NCBI RefSeq assembly: GCF_013410035.1 | Contig: NZ_JACCBW010000002.1 | Span: 682,001-746,000, forward strand | Direction: 5' to 3' | DNA length: 64,000 nucleotides | DNA from: Nocardioides cavernae | GTDB taxonomy: Bacteria > Actinomycetota > Actinomycetes > Propionibacteriales > Nocardioidaceae | In this document: positions 43,712 to 53,662 of the stretch, piece after piece | Numbering within the stretch: the first letter of the stretch is position 1 | How the letters are laid out: each line of letters begins with the position of its first letter | Made by a program: the position numbers and the translations under genes | Notes under the pieces: generated by a model | The model's database searches: none | Seen by the model: only the letters and a program-made list of their open reading frames with translations | What the model was told of the DNA's origin: nothing

Positions 43712-44925
43712 CGGTCGGATCCCTTCGGGTCGGTGGAGGTGTCGAGTGCCTGGGCGAGCTCGCGGCGGGCCCGGTCGACCAGGAAGCCGGTGCCGAGGAA
43801 CACGGTGCCGAGCACGACGAACAGCCAGGCGCCGGTGACGATCGGGGCGAACACCGCGAAGCTCTGGAACGTCGTGAACACGACCAGGCCCGTCGTCGCC
43901 ATCCAGGTCAGCGCCGGGTGGTCGCGCACGGTGCCGAGTGCGACGAGGCCGACGGCGAGGGCGACGTAGGCGAGCACCGAGACGGCCGCGTGCAGCCAGT
44001 CGGAGGTCCGGACGTCGCTCGCGTCGGCGCCGGTGGACCACGACGCGAGCAGCGTCGCTGCGACGGCCACGGCGACCGCGCCGGCCGGCTCGAGCACGCG
44101 CGGCCCGGGACGTACGAGCGCGGCGGCGACAGCGGCCAGGCCGGCCAGCACGACGGCGACGACCATCCACGTCGACCACCGGATCCCGTCAGCCCCGACG
44201 TCGGGAACCGCGGCGACGAACATCGCGAGCAGGGCCATGCCGCCGGCGACCGTGCGCCACGTCCAGGCGAAGCTGGCGATGCGGCCGTCGTGGACCACCG
44301 CGAGGCCGGAGGCGAGGACCGCACCGGCCCCCAGCAGGACGACCCAGGTCAGGCCGTCGCCGTCGACCCACGTCGGCTGCATGAACCACCAGGCGACACC
44401 GGTCGCGACGCCGACGACGAACGGCAGGTACGCCCGCGCGAGGTAGGCGTGCAGCAGCGCGCCGGCGGCCCAGAGACCGACGAGCCGCGGCTCGTACGCA
44501 GGGACCTGGAGCGACTGCGCCGCCTGGAAGACCACGGCGCCGGAGCCGAGGGCGGCGAGCAGCCGGACCGCTCCGACGAGCGCGGGGGAGGAGCCGCGGG
44601 CGGCGAGCGCCTCACCGCCGAGGAGGAAGGAGAGCCAGAGGGCGGCGACCACGCCGAAGCGGGTGGCGGGGGAGAGGGCGTCGAGGTTGGCGGCGACCAG
44701 CCAGATCAGCCCGACGCCGACGAAGCCGGCGCCGAGGACGAGGAGCACGCGGCCGACGTCGGTGCGGGCATGGTGCCGGGAGTGGTAGCGGGCCGAGATC
44801 CGGGCGGCCTGGTCCTCGCTGACGATGCCCTGCGCGGTCCAGTCGGCCAGCTCGGTGTGCAGCCACGTGAGCTGCTGCGGGGCCACCGATCGGGTGACGA
44901 GAGGCGGAGCCGTGGTGTCATTCAT
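43708..44925 (-). CDS. DUF2157 multi-pass membrane protein
   Basis: A 405-residue integral membrane protein. The first 80 residues are a soluble helical DUF2157 domain (LTWLHTELADWTAQGIVSEDQAARISARY). The rest contains about twelve hydrophobic helices, with LLVLGAGFVGVGLIWLVAANLD as the first. No transport motif is evident. It is the first gene of a two-gene unit with the GDYXXLXY protein. The start at the ATG (MNDTT) is chosen because upstream codons do not fit the family. Confidence 0.88.
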   Translation of the reverse strand: MNDTTAPPLVTRSVAPQQLTWLHTELADWTAQGIVSEDQAARISARYHSRHHARTDVGRVLLVLGAGFVGVGLIWLVAANLDALSPATRFGVVAALWLSFLLGGEALAARGSSPALVGAVRLLAALGSGAVVFQAAQSLQVPAYEPRLVGLWAAGALLHAYLARAYLPFVVGVATGVAWWFMQPTWVDGDGLTWVVLLGAGAVLASGLAVVHDGRIASFAWTWRTVAGGMALLAMFVAAVPDVGADGIRWSTWMVVAVVLAGLAAVAAALVRPGPRVLEPAGAVAVAVAATLLASWSTGADASDVRTSDWLHAAVSVLAYVALAVGLVALGTVRDHPALTWMATTGLVVFTTFQSFAVFAPIVTGAWLFVVLGTVFLGTGFLVDRARRELAQALDTSTDPKGSDR

Positions 44926-45049
44926 GGGCCCAGCGTCCCCAGCCACCGCCCGGATGTCCTGAGTACCCGGACCCATGTGTGACGCACCGTTGGGTCGGGC
45001 GACGCACGGTGTTGCGCGCGCGTTCAGGTCGGTGTGGTCCCTGTGACCT

Positions 45050-45889
45050 GTGACGAGCAAGCTCCTGCCCCGGGCCGTCGTGGCCCTGACCGTCCTCGGC
45101 GCCGTGGCGGGCGGGGCGGCGTACGGGGCGCGCGAGCTGCTGCGCCACCAGGCGGCGCAGGCCCGGCGGGCGATCGGGAAGCCGCTCGGCGAGGTGGCCC
45201 CGGCCGCGGACCGGCACTACAAGAAGAAGTACGGCGCGCCGGTGGACCTGCTCGTGCTCGGCGACTCGATCGCCGCCGGCCTCGGCGCCGAGCGCCCCGA
45301 GCACACTCTGGGCGGTCGGCTCGCGCGCGGGATCGCGAAGGGGGCGGGACGGTCCGTACGCCTGCGCACCGCCGCCGTCGTCGGCTCGGAGAGCAGCATG
45401 CTCGCCGCCCAGCTCGCGTCGCTGCCGCGGGCGTACCGCCCCGACGTAGCCGTCATCGTCGTCGGCGGGAACGACGTCACCCACCGGGTCCCCGTCGCGG
45501 ACTCGGTGCGGCACCTCGGCGAGGCGGTCGAGGCGCTGCAGGAACGGGGCGCGCACGTCGTCGTGGGGACCTGCCCGGACCTCGGCGCGCTGCGACCCGT
45601 GCCGCAGCCGCTGCGCACCCTGGGCTCACGCGCGTCGCGGCAGCTCGCGGACGCGCAGCGCACGGAGGCGCTGCGCCGCGGCGCGCGGGTGGTGTCGCTG
45701 GCCCACGTGGTCGGCCCGTTCTTCATCACCAACCCCGACGAGATGTTCAGCCTCGACCGGTTCCACCCGAGCGCGCACGGCTACAAGCGCACGGCCAAGG
45801 CCATGCTCCCGTCGGTGCTCGCGGCGCTGGACGTCGTCGAGGACGTGCCCTATGGGCACCACGCGCCGGTGGTCGGCGGGTCAGGCTAG
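45050..45889 (+). CDS. SGNH/GDSL-type hydrolase
   Basis: A 279-residue esterase-like protein with an N-terminal hydrophobic segment (VVALTVLGAVAGGAAYGARELL) that works as a signal anchor. The four SGNH blocks are present: block I VLGDSIAAGLG (nucleophile serine), block II around VVGSESS, block III IVVGGNDVTH, and block V DRFHPSAHGY (aspartate and histidine). It may deacylate cell-surface glycans or lipids. The GTG start lies one base after CTGT. It ends ten bases before the methyltransferase gene and its stop codon is part of that gene's -10 box. Confidence 0.87.
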   Translation: MTSKLLPRAVVALTVLGAVAGGAAYGARELLRHQAAQARRAIGKPLGEVAPAADRHYKKKYGAPVDLLVLGDSIAAGLGAERPEHTLGGRLARGIAKGAGRSVRLRTAAVVGSESSMLAAQLASLPRAYRPDVAVIVVGGNDVTHRVPVADSVRHLGEAVEALQERGAHVVVGTCPDLGALRPVPQPLRTLGSRASRQLADAQRTEALRRGARVVSLAHVVGPFFITNPDEMFSLDRFHPSAHGYKRTAKAMLPSVLAALDVVEDVPYGHHAPVVGGSG

Positions 45890-45892
45890 GGT
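45887..45892 (+). promoter_or_regulatory. -10 box of the methyltransferase gene, sharing the previous stop codon
   Basis: TAGGGT: its first three bases are the stop codon of the SGNH gene. Six bases separate it from the GTG at 45899, so an internal leaderless promoter is likely. Confidence 0.5.
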
Positions 45893-45898
45893 CTGCGG

Positions 45899-46735
45899 GT
45901 GCGCACCACTGCTCGACGAGCCGGCCAGGCCGTCAAGAAGGCCGCCCGGAAGGCCGGACGCGTGCAGGCACCCTCCGCGCCCGAGCCCCCCGCGCCGGCC
46001 GACCCGAAGGCGGAGCGCCGCAAGCGCCTCCTCGCCAGCAACCTGACCGAGCTCGCCATCGAGTTCCGCACCGACAAGTGGGGCGTCCACAAGTACACCC
46101 CCCACTACGAGCGGCACCTCCAGCACCTGCGCAAGGAGTCGTTCACCCTCCTCGAGCTCGGCATCGGCGGCTACAAGAAGCGCCGCAAGAGCGGCGCCTC
46201 GATGAAGATGTGGCGCTGGTTCTTCCCCAAGGCCCGCATCGTCGGCCTCGACATCGAGGACAAGTCCTGGCTGACCCGGGGGCACATCCACGCCTACCTC
46301 GGCGACCAGACGGACCCCGAGGTCCTGCACCGGATCATCGACGAGCAGGGCGCCCCGCTGGTCGTGATCGACGACGGCAGCCACATCCCCGCCCACGTGC
46401 GCGAGTCGTTCCGCATCCTGTTCCCGCTGATGCCCGACGGCGGCATCTACTGCATCGAGGACATCCAGACGTCCTACTGGCCGGCATGGGGCGGCCAGCT
46501 CGACCCGCGTGCCCCGGGCACCTCGATGGACCTCGTTAAGGACCTCATCGACGGCCTCAACCACGAGGAGTTCCTCGTCGAGGGCTACGAGCCGACCTAC
46601 ACCGACCAGTGGGTCCGGGCGGTGCACTGCTACCACAACCTCGTGATCATCGAGAAGGGCGACAACCGGGAGGGCACCAACCGCGACAACGTCGCGCACG
46701 AGCTCTACGGTGCGTCCGAGCTGCCGGACGCATGA
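45899..46735 (+). CDS. Class I SAM-dependent methyltransferase (MycE/glycosyl O-methyltransferase-like)
   Basis: A 278-residue protein with a basic, Lys/Arg-rich first 40 residues and a methyltransferase domain resembling enzymes that methylate sugars in macrolide or tetracenomycin biosynthesis. Seen are FRTDKWGVHKYTPHYERHL, the SAM motif FTLLELGIGGY, FFPKARIVGLDIEDKSWL, VVIDDGSHIPAHVRESF (metal-binding DD) and GIYCIEDIQTSYW. A role in methylating a surface glycan or polymer fits the neighbouring SGNH hydrolase, but this is inference. Its stop overlaps the ATP-grasp start (ATGA). Confidence 0.8.
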   Translation: MRTTARRAGQAVKKAARKAGRVQAPSAPEPPAPADPKAERRKRLLASNLTELAIEFRTDKWGVHKYTPHYERHLQHLRKESFTLLELGIGGYKKRRKSGASMKMWRWFFPKARIVGLDIEDKSWLTRGHIHAYLGDQTDPEVLHRIIDEQGAPLVVIDDGSHIPAHVRESFRILFPLMPDGGIYCIEDIQTSYWPAWGGQLDPRAPGTSMDLVKDLIDGLNHEEFLVEGYEPTYTDQWVRAVHCYHNLVIIEKGDNREGTNRDNVAHELYGASELPDA

Positions 46736-47577
46736 CGGTCCTCCTCGCGACCAGCGGCGACCTGCCGCAGGGCGAGCCGGGCGCCGGCGCGCTCGACGCC
46801 GCCCTGCGCGAGCGGGGCGTCGACGCCGTCTGGGCGCGCTGGGACGACCCGGCCGTGGACTGGGCGTCGGCCGACCTCGTCGCGGTGCGCTCGACGTGGG
46901 ACTACACCGAGCGCCCCGCGGAGTTCCTCGCCTGGGCCCGGTCGCTCGACCAGCGCCGGCTGCTCAACGGCGCCGACGTCTTCGGGTGGAACCACGACAA
47001 GCGCTACCTGCTCGACCTCGACGGCCTCCCGGGCGTACCCACCGCCTGGGTCACCAGCGCGACGCAGCTCGTGGCCGCCGTCGACGGGCTGGGCACCGCG
47101 GTCGTGAAGCCCGCGGTCGGGGCCGGCGGCGAGGGGCTGACGATCCTCGAGGCGGGTCTCGACGAGGACCGGGCCGCGCCCGTCGTCGCACGGGGCGCGG
47201 TCGTGGTCCAGCCCCTCGTCGAGTCGATCCACACGCGCGGGGAGGTCTCGGTCTTCGTCCTCGACGGCCGGATCGCCCACCGGTTCGACAAGACACCGGG
47301 GGAGGGCGACGTACGCGTCAACGAGGAGCACGGCGGCACCGTGCAGAACGTTCCCGTCGGGGACGTCTCGGACCTCGTGCTGCGGGCGTACGCCGCCATG
47401 ACCGCGCGGTTCGGTCGCCCGGTGGACTACCTGCGTGTCGACCTCCTGCACTGGCAGGGGGAGTGGGTGGTGAGCGAGCTCGAGCTGATCGAGCCCGGCC
47501 TCTACCTCGACGTGGCTCCGGTCAACGCCGGACCGTTCGCCGACCTCGTCGCGCGCGCCCTGACGACGCCGGGGTAG
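46732..47577 (+). CDS. ATP-grasp family ligase
   Basis: A 281-residue ATP-grasp enzyme, which would join a carboxylate and an amine or thiol through an acyl phosphate. The ATP-binding lysine strand TAVVKPAVGAGGEGLTI, the VVQPLVESIHTRGEVSVFVLDGR middle strand and the metal-binding end YLRVDLLHWQGEWVVSELELIEPGLYLD are recognisable, as in RimK/glutathione synthetase relatives. The N-terminal part (TVLLATSGDLPQGEPGAGAL) is a pre-ATP-grasp domain. It overlaps the methyltransferase by four bases. The substrate is unknown. Confidence 0.85.
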   Translation: MTVLLATSGDLPQGEPGAGALDAALRERGVDAVWARWDDPAVDWASADLVAVRSTWDYTERPAEFLAWARSLDQRRLLNGADVFGWNHDKRYLLDLDGLPGVPTAWVTSATQLVAAVDGLGTAVVKPAVGAGGEGLTILEAGLDEDRAAPVVARGAVVVQPLVESIHTRGEVSVFVLDGRIAHRFDKTPGEGDVRVNEEHGGTVQNVPVGDVSDLVLRAYAAMTARFGRPVDYLRVDLLHWQGEWVVSELELIEPGLYLDVAPVNAGPFADLVARALTTPG

Positions 47578-47583
47578 GCGGAA

Positions 47584-47601
47584 ATAGCCCGAACGGGCTA
47601 T
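47584..47601. repeat. Perfect hairpin ATAGCCCG-AA-CGGGCTAT
   Basis: An 8-base perfect stem with a two-base centre seven bases after the ATP-grasp stop. It could be a dyad operator of the TadE operon or a terminator; a two-base loop favours a DNA operator. Confidence 0.6.
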
Positions 47602-47659
47602 ACGAAAGGCCTCTTCGGAGGGCGCGGCGCGAGCGCGCTTCCCCGGATGATGGTGGGAA

Positions 47660-47729
47660 CCTGCGCGCGGGTGTCTGGGGGGATCCCCGGCGCGCAGGCC
47701 ATCTCAGGTCGCGCGTCCGGGAGCGCGAC
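47660..47729 (+). other. Structured leader of the TadE gene
   Basis: Two hairpins: CCTGCGCGC (47660-47668) with GCGCGCAGG (47690-47698), and GTCGCGC (47708-47714) with GCGCGAC (47723-47729). A GGGGGAAGG ribosome-binding site and GTG follow. The 172-base gap is long for this genome, so an RNA leader is plausible. I could not match it to a known riboswitch. Confidence 0.45.
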
Positions 47730-47749
47730 ACCGAAGGGGGAAGGCCATC

Positions 47750-48190
47750 GTGGGTACGTTGCACAGCCGCAAGCGGCAGCGCGGGAGTCGTGGCGCCGTC
47801 GCCGTCGAGTTCGCGCTGCTCATGCCCATCCTGCTCGCGCTCGTCGCAGGCATGATCGACGCCGGCTTCGCGATCAACCGCTACACCATGCTCAACAACG
47901 CGGCGCGTGAGGGCATCCGCGCCGCGAGCCTCGGGCAGAGCGTCGGCGACGTCGAGACCACGGTGAGGAACTACCTCGGCGACAGCGGGGTCGCCGCGGC
48001 GACGATCACCCTGACCTGCCAGCGCCCCAACTCCACGACGGCCTGCGCGGGCGGCTGGGCCGGCCGCGCCACCGGCGGTACCGCGATCCTCACGATCACG
48101 TACTCCCACCCCTGGATCACCCCGGTCCCGGGCCTGATGGGCTCCGACCAGGTCAACCTCCGCAAGACGATGCGAATGAGGATCGAGTGA
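47750..48190 (+). CDS. TadE-like pseudopilin/pilus assembly protein
   Basis: A 146-residue protein with the TadE signature: a basic start, then GAVAVEFALLMPILLALVAGMIDAG (glutamate at position 5 of the mature helix) and NRYTMLNNAAREGIRAAS. TadE-type proteins are minor pseudopilins of the Tad/Flp system and are cut by a TadV-like prepilin peptidase after the glycine. The C-terminal half is an extracellular domain with two cysteines (TCQRPNSTTACAG). The GTG start has a GGGGGAAGG site. The stop overlaps the next gene (TGATG). Confidence 0.88.
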   Translation: MGTLHSRKRQRGSRGAVAVEFALLMPILLALVAGMIDAGFAINRYTMLNNAAREGIRAASLGQSVGDVETTVRNYLGDSGVAAATITLTCQRPNSTTACAGGWAGRATGGTAILTITYSHPWITPVPGLMGSDQVNLRKTMRMRIE

Positions 48191-49959
48191 TGACCAAGCC
48201 CTTCCGCCGCGCCAGGCGCGAGCGCGACGAGGACGGCGCCATGGCCCTCATGGTCGCCCTCATGGCCGTCGTGCTGTTCTTCGCCGGCGCCATCGCGGTC
48301 GACATCAGCGCCCTGGCCATGGAGCGCCAGCAGCTCCACGACAACATCGACGTGGCCGCCCACGCCGGCGCCTACGAGCTGCCCAACAACGGCACCGGCG
48401 CGATGACCAAGGCGCGCGAGATGGCGCTGCTCCTCGACCCGGACCTCAGCCCGGAGACGGACCTGTGGTGCATCGTGGCCTCGACCGGCAGCGCGAAGGC
48501 GGTGCGCGTCGAGCAGATCCCGGCGACCTGCAACCCGGGTGCTGCGCCCTACACGGCGGCCAGCTACCCGGGACTGCGCTGCGACACCGTCATCTGCGCG
48601 ATCCCGTGCTTCCCCGCGCAGGGCGACAAGTGCAACTCGATGCGCGTCTCCGACGAGAAGGCGGTGCCGTTCGGCTTCGCCAGCATCGGCGACTGGCTGC
48701 GCACCCGAGGCGCCAACGACCGCCGTGAGGGCACCACGGGATCGGTCACCACCGTCGCCTGCAAGGGCTCGTGCGGCAACGAGACACCGAACCCGCTCGA
48801 CGTGGTGGTCATGGCCGACCGCACGGCCTCCATGGAGTACGCGGACCGCGAGGCGATGAAGCAGGCCATCCTGAGCATGCTCAAGGTGATGACGCCGTCC
48901 ATGCACTACGTGTCGTTCGGGACGCTGCACAAGTCCCGCACGTCGAGCTTCACCCCCAAGACGTCGACCTACGGGCCGCAGAAGGACGACTTCATCGTCA
49001 CCAGCTGCCTGACCGGCTGCACCGTCGCCCAGGAGAAGGCCGCCGACTCCAGCACCCTGCGCAACTACAACGGGCACTGGGACGGCACGGGAGACACCAA
49101 CAACGACGGCCGCTGCTACACCGAGGCCAGCACCAAGGCCACCCCCAGCACCAACACGGTCATCAACACCTACAACTACACCCCGACCACGGGCACGCCC
49201 ACCTCGACCTCGCGCCCCAAGCCGGGCTTCGGCAGCCAGACCGACGTCAAGGCGGGCACCTGGACCCCTGTGCCGTTCTCCAAGGACTACCTCGCCACCG
49301 TGGCGTCGCCGACCACCGTGGCCACGCTGAACAACGCCAGTGCGCTGGTCGACGGGATCTCCTGCCTGCCGCAGTCCATCGCGGCGGAGTACGGCACGCA
49401 CCTGGCCAGCGCACTGAAGGGTGGCGTCGCGAGGCTCCTCGACGGCACGACCGCGTCGATGACCCCGCGCCCCGGCACCCCCCGCAAGGTGCTCGTCTTC
49501 GAGACGGACGGCATGCCGGACGAGTCCGGGTTCACGACCGCCGGCTTCGGCGACACCGCTCTCGGTTCGGGCGACCTGTCGGCAGGGACGCAGAGTGCCA
49601 CCCGCGGCCCCCAGGGCTGCGCGAACCTGGTCCGCGTCGCGGAGCTCGCGAAGGAGAAGGACATCACGATCATCACGATCGCGTTCGGCGACGCCGCGAC
49701 CCAGTCCTGCGTCAAGGGCAGCCCGTCGTCCGGGCGCAAGGTGCGCGACGTCCTGGCCGAGGTCGCGTCCCCCGACCCGAACACCGGCAACGCCAGCACG
49801 GCGAACAGCTGCCAGGGCGCGGACATCGCGAAGGAGAACACCGACGGTGACTTCTTCTTCTGCGCGGCCGACGGCTCGTCGCTCGCGAACATCTTCACCA
49901 CCGCGATCACCCAGGTGACCTCCGGCATCAAGTTCGTCAAGATGCCCCCCGCTCCCTGA
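48190..49959 (+). CDS. TadG-like vWA-domain membrane protein
   Basis: A 589-residue protein with an N-terminal TadG-type anchor (DGAMALMVALMAVVLFFAGAIAVDISALAMERQQLHDNIDVAAHAGA) and a long extracellular region containing a von Willebrand A domain. The MIDAS-like motif is DVVVMADRTAS (D-X-T-X-S), followed by VLVFETDGMPD later in the domain. Several cysteines (CNPGAAP, CDTVICAIPCF, CKGSCG) could form disulfides. A Thr/Ser-rich stretch (YNYTPTTGTPTSTSRP) interrupts the domain. With TadE it forms a two-gene unit. No TadA, TadB, TadC or TadZ is present here, so export genes must lie elsewhere. The alternative start is the GTG at 48187. Confidence 0.85.
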   Translation: MTKPFRRARRERDEDGAMALMVALMAVVLFFAGAIAVDISALAMERQQLHDNIDVAAHAGAYELPNNGTGAMTKAREMALLLDPDLSPETDLWCIVASTGSAKAVRVEQIPATCNPGAAPYTAASYPGLRCDTVICAIPCFPAQGDKCNSMRVSDEKAVPFGFASIGDWLRTRGANDRREGTTGSVTTVACKGSCGNETPNPLDVVVMADRTASMEYADREAMKQAILSMLKVMTPSMHYVSFGTLHKSRTSSFTPKTSTYGPQKDDFIVTSCLTGCTVAQEKAADSSTLRNYNGHWDGTGDTNNDGRCYTEASTKATPSTNTVINTYNYTPTTGTPTSTSRPKPGFGSQTDVKAGTWTPVPFSKDYLATVASPTTVATLNNASALVDGISCLPQSIAAEYGTHLASALKGGVARLLDGTTASMTPRPGTPRKVLVFETDGMPDESGFTTAGFGDTALGSGDLSAGTQSATRGPQGCANLVRVAELAKEKDITIITIAFGDAATQSCVKGSPSSGRKVRDVLAEVASPDPNTGNASTANSCQGADIAKENTDGDFFFCAADGSSLANIFTTAITQVTSGIKFVKMPPAP

Positions 49960-49985
49960 GCCACTGCTCCTCGGAGCACCCGCAC

Positions 49986-50013
49986 ACGCCGTCCCGGACC
50001 TCCGGGGCGGCGT
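49986..50013 (+). terminator. Terminator after the vWA gene
   Basis: A 12-base stem (ACGCCGTCCCGG / CCGGGGCGGCGT, one G-T pair) with the loop ACCT, ending in TTT at 50013-50015. It abuts the first CIRCE box. Confidence 0.8.
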
Positions 50014-50039
50014 TTGCACTCTCGGGGTGCGAGTGCTAA
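50013..50039 (+). promoter_or_regulatory. CIRCE element 1 (HrcA operator)
   Basis: TTTGCACTC, nine bases, GAGTGCTAA: one mismatch from the CIRCE consensus TTAGCACTC-N9-GAGTGCTAA. HrcA represses groEL here until heat shock. Confidence 0.93.
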
Positions 50040-50047
50040 ACATGAGG

Positions 50048-50074
50048 TTGGCACTCTCGTCATGAGAGTGACAA
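50048..50074 (+). promoter_or_regulatory. CIRCE element 2 (HrcA operator)
   Basis: TTGGCACTC, nine bases, GAGTGACAA, a slightly more diverged copy centred 35 bases from the first. Two operators suggest cooperative repression. Confidence 0.8.
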
Positions 50075-50186
50075 TGACCCAGGTGACGCTGAGGTCCGCA
50101 GAAGCCGGCGTGAATGGATCGCCGGCGGAGCGGGTCGTCCGTCGCGGGCAGCCCGCCTGGTGTCGCACACAGACTCACGTCGATAA

Positions 50187-51828
<1,642 letters not shown>

Positions 51829-51830
<2 letters not shown>

Positions 51831-51872
51831 TCGGCCAGTCGGGCGCGCTCGCGCGCCCGACGTCGGCCGATC
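51829..51872 (+). terminator. groEL terminator hairpin overlapping the stop
   Basis: GATCGGCC and TCGGGCGCGC pair with GCGCGCCCGA and GGCCGATC around a two-base loop, with short internal bulges. The stem begins inside the TGA stop codon. Confidence 0.75.
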
Positions 51873-51873
51873 A

Positions 51874-51934
51874 GGTCGAGTAGCGGCCGCGCACCCGAGC
51901 GCAGCGAGGGAACGCGGACCCGCGTATCGAGACC
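51874..51934. repeat. 61-base GGTCGAGTA...TATCGAGACC element
   Basis: The ends GGTCGAGTA and TATCGAGACC are near-inverted repeats and the centre has CGAGCGCAGCGAGGG. On the minus strand it reads GGTCTCGATACG...CTACTCGACC, the same outline as the two copies at 28022-28177. It resembles REP-like intergenic elements of high-GC actinobacteria. Confidence 0.7.
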
Positions 51935-51969
51935 GGATCGACCATCCGTCAGCTCCACCAGCACCACCA

Positions 51970-51999
51970 GCAGGGCCCCCGCTCCGGCGGGGGCCCTGC
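51970..51999 (+). terminator. Hairpin A, before the collagen-like gene
   Basis: GCAGGGCCCCCGC, loop TCCG, GCGGGGGCCCTGC: a perfect 13-base stem. The flank CACCACCAG and the loop are shared with hairpin B at 53663-53692. Confidence 0.8.
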
Positions 52000-52123
52000 T
52001 GCGTGTCCGGTCCACGCGCACGCGTTGTCGCGTTCGCCTGACGCCAGCCGTGAGCGTCCCTAGGCTGAGCGGCGCCTGGGCGCCATCGGGGTGGCCCGCA
52101 GTCGACCCTGGGGGTCATCCATC

Positions 52124-53629
52124 GTGCGTCTCTCCATGCCCACGCGCCTGAACGGCCGTACTGCTTCCGCGGTGCTCGTCGCCGGCGCTCTCGTCGTCTC
52201 GGCCGGTGTCGGTGGTGCCACCGCCGGCGCCCTCATCACGGGCAGGGACATCAAGGACGGATCCATCACCGCGGCCGACATCAAGGACCGCACGCTCGGC
52301 ACCAACAAGCTCAGCGAGGCGGCGGTCGCGAGCCTGAAGACTCGCTGGAACTCGGGCGCGGGTGCGCCGACCGAGCAGGGAAGCGTCCGCGGCGACTGGT
52401 ACCTCGACACCACCACGGGTGACGCGTACAAGAACACCCCCTCGGGCTGGGAGCTCCGGGTCAACATCATGGGCGCCACGGGCGCTCCGGGTGCGGTGGG
52501 GCCGCAGGGCGCCAAGGGCGACCTCGGTGTGACCGGCGCCAAGGGTGACCAGGGCGTCCAGGGCGTGAAGGGCGACACCGGCGCCAAGGGCGACCAGGGT
52601 GACAAGGGCGACCGGGGAGAGCAGGGCGACCAGGGCATCCAGGGCATGCAGGGCGCGAAGGGCGACACCGGCGCCAAGGGCGACCAGGGTGACCGGGGCG
52701 AGAAGGGCGACCAGGGCGTGACGGGCGACGCTGGCGCCGACGGCAGCAGGTGGCTGCGCGGCACCACCGATCCCGCGGCCGGCACCGGAGCGGTCGGTGA
52801 CTGGTACCTCAACACCACGACGTGGGACGCCTTCGAGAGGACCACGGCCGGCTGGACCGCCGTCGTCAACCTCCGCGGCCCGATCGGCCCGAAGGGCGAC
52901 AAGGGCGACACCGGCGCCCAGGGCACGAAGGGCGACCAGGGCGTCCAGGGGAACCAGGGCGTCCAGGGGAACCAGGGCGTCCAGGGCACCCAGGGGCTGA
53001 AGGGCGACAAGGGCGACCAGGGCATCCAGGGGGTCCAGGGTCCGATCGGCGCGACAGGTCCGCAGGGGCCCAAGGGTGACCCGGGCGTCCAGGGCCCGAC
53101 CGGACCCGCGGGCGCCGGCGGCCTCGTCCTCAAGGACGGCAACGGCGTCACGCTCGGCACCATCGTCTCCGTCGGCGCACCCGTCGCCGGCAACGCGGTG
53201 GCCGCACAGAGCCGCGGCGTGTTCATCCGGACCTCGACCGGCTACCTGATCAACGTCGGCTGGGACGGCCAGACCGCCCGGGGCCAGATCTACTACTCCG
53301 GGAACTGCTCGGGCGACGCGTACTGGAACGCGAGCAACTCCAACCCGCAGACGATCTACGGCAACAGCGCCGTCTACTCCTACACCCTCGACCAGTGGAT
53401 GGTGATCGAGACGACGGCCAACGGATTCGCCACCTCGGCGGCCATGCCCGCCGGCATCGGCGGCCAGGACAGCACCCTCAGCAGCAGCCCGACCGGGTGG
53501 TCGTGCACGGTCCCCCCGAGCCAGCCCACCCAGTCCGCGTGGAAGCTGCGCGCGTCGGGCAACGTCGAGCTCGGGCTCCCGGGGACGATGACGGGCAGCA
53601 AGTTCGTCCTGCCGCTCTCGGTCGGCTGA
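52124..53629 (+). CDS. Collagen-like secreted protein with Gly-X-Y repeats
   Basis: A 501-residue exported protein. After a signal helix (SAVLVAGALVVSAGVGGATAGALI), residues of about 90-330 contain two blocks of Gly-X-Y triplets (GATGAPGAVGPQGAKGD..., GPIGPKGDKGDTGAQGTKGDQG...) rich in GDQGVQGNQGVQG. Each block is preceded by a matching WYLDTTTGDAY/WYLNTTTWDAF module (GDWYLD...SGWELRVN and GDWYLN...AGWTAVVN). The C-terminal 150 residues form a globular domain with two cysteines (NCSGDAYWN, WSCTVPP). Triple-helix assembly is likely and the role may be adhesion or surface structure. The start is the GTG at 52124; an upstream promoter with TAGGCT lies at 52060. Confidence 0.87.
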   Translation: MRLSMPTRLNGRTASAVLVAGALVVSAGVGGATAGALITGRDIKDGSITAADIKDRTLGTNKLSEAAVASLKTRWNSGAGAPTEQGSVRGDWYLDTTTGDAYKNTPSGWELRVNIMGATGAPGAVGPQGAKGDLGVTGAKGDQGVQGVKGDTGAKGDQGDKGDRGEQGDQGIQGMQGAKGDTGAKGDQGDRGEKGDQGVTGDAGADGSRWLRGTTDPAAGTGAVGDWYLNTTTWDAFERTTAGWTAVVNLRGPIGPKGDKGDTGAQGTKGDQGVQGNQGVQGNQGVQGTQGLKGDKGDQGIQGVQGPIGATGPQGPKGDPGVQGPTGPAGAGGLVLKDGNGVTLGTIVSVGAPVAGNAVAAQSRGVFIRTSTGYLINVGWDGQTARGQIYYSGNCSGDAYWNASNSNPQTIYGNSAVYSYTLDQWMVIETTANGFATSAAMPAGIGGQDSTLSSSPTGWSCTVPPSQPTQSAWKLRASGNVELGLPGTMTGSKFVLPLSVG

Positions 53630-53662
53630 CCGCGGGACGCACTCCCTCAGCGCGCACCACCA

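Noticed and set aside
47578-47749. A c-di-GMP (GEMM) riboswitch in front of the TadE gene
   Set aside because: The conserved GEMM cores are absent; only generic hairpins are visible.
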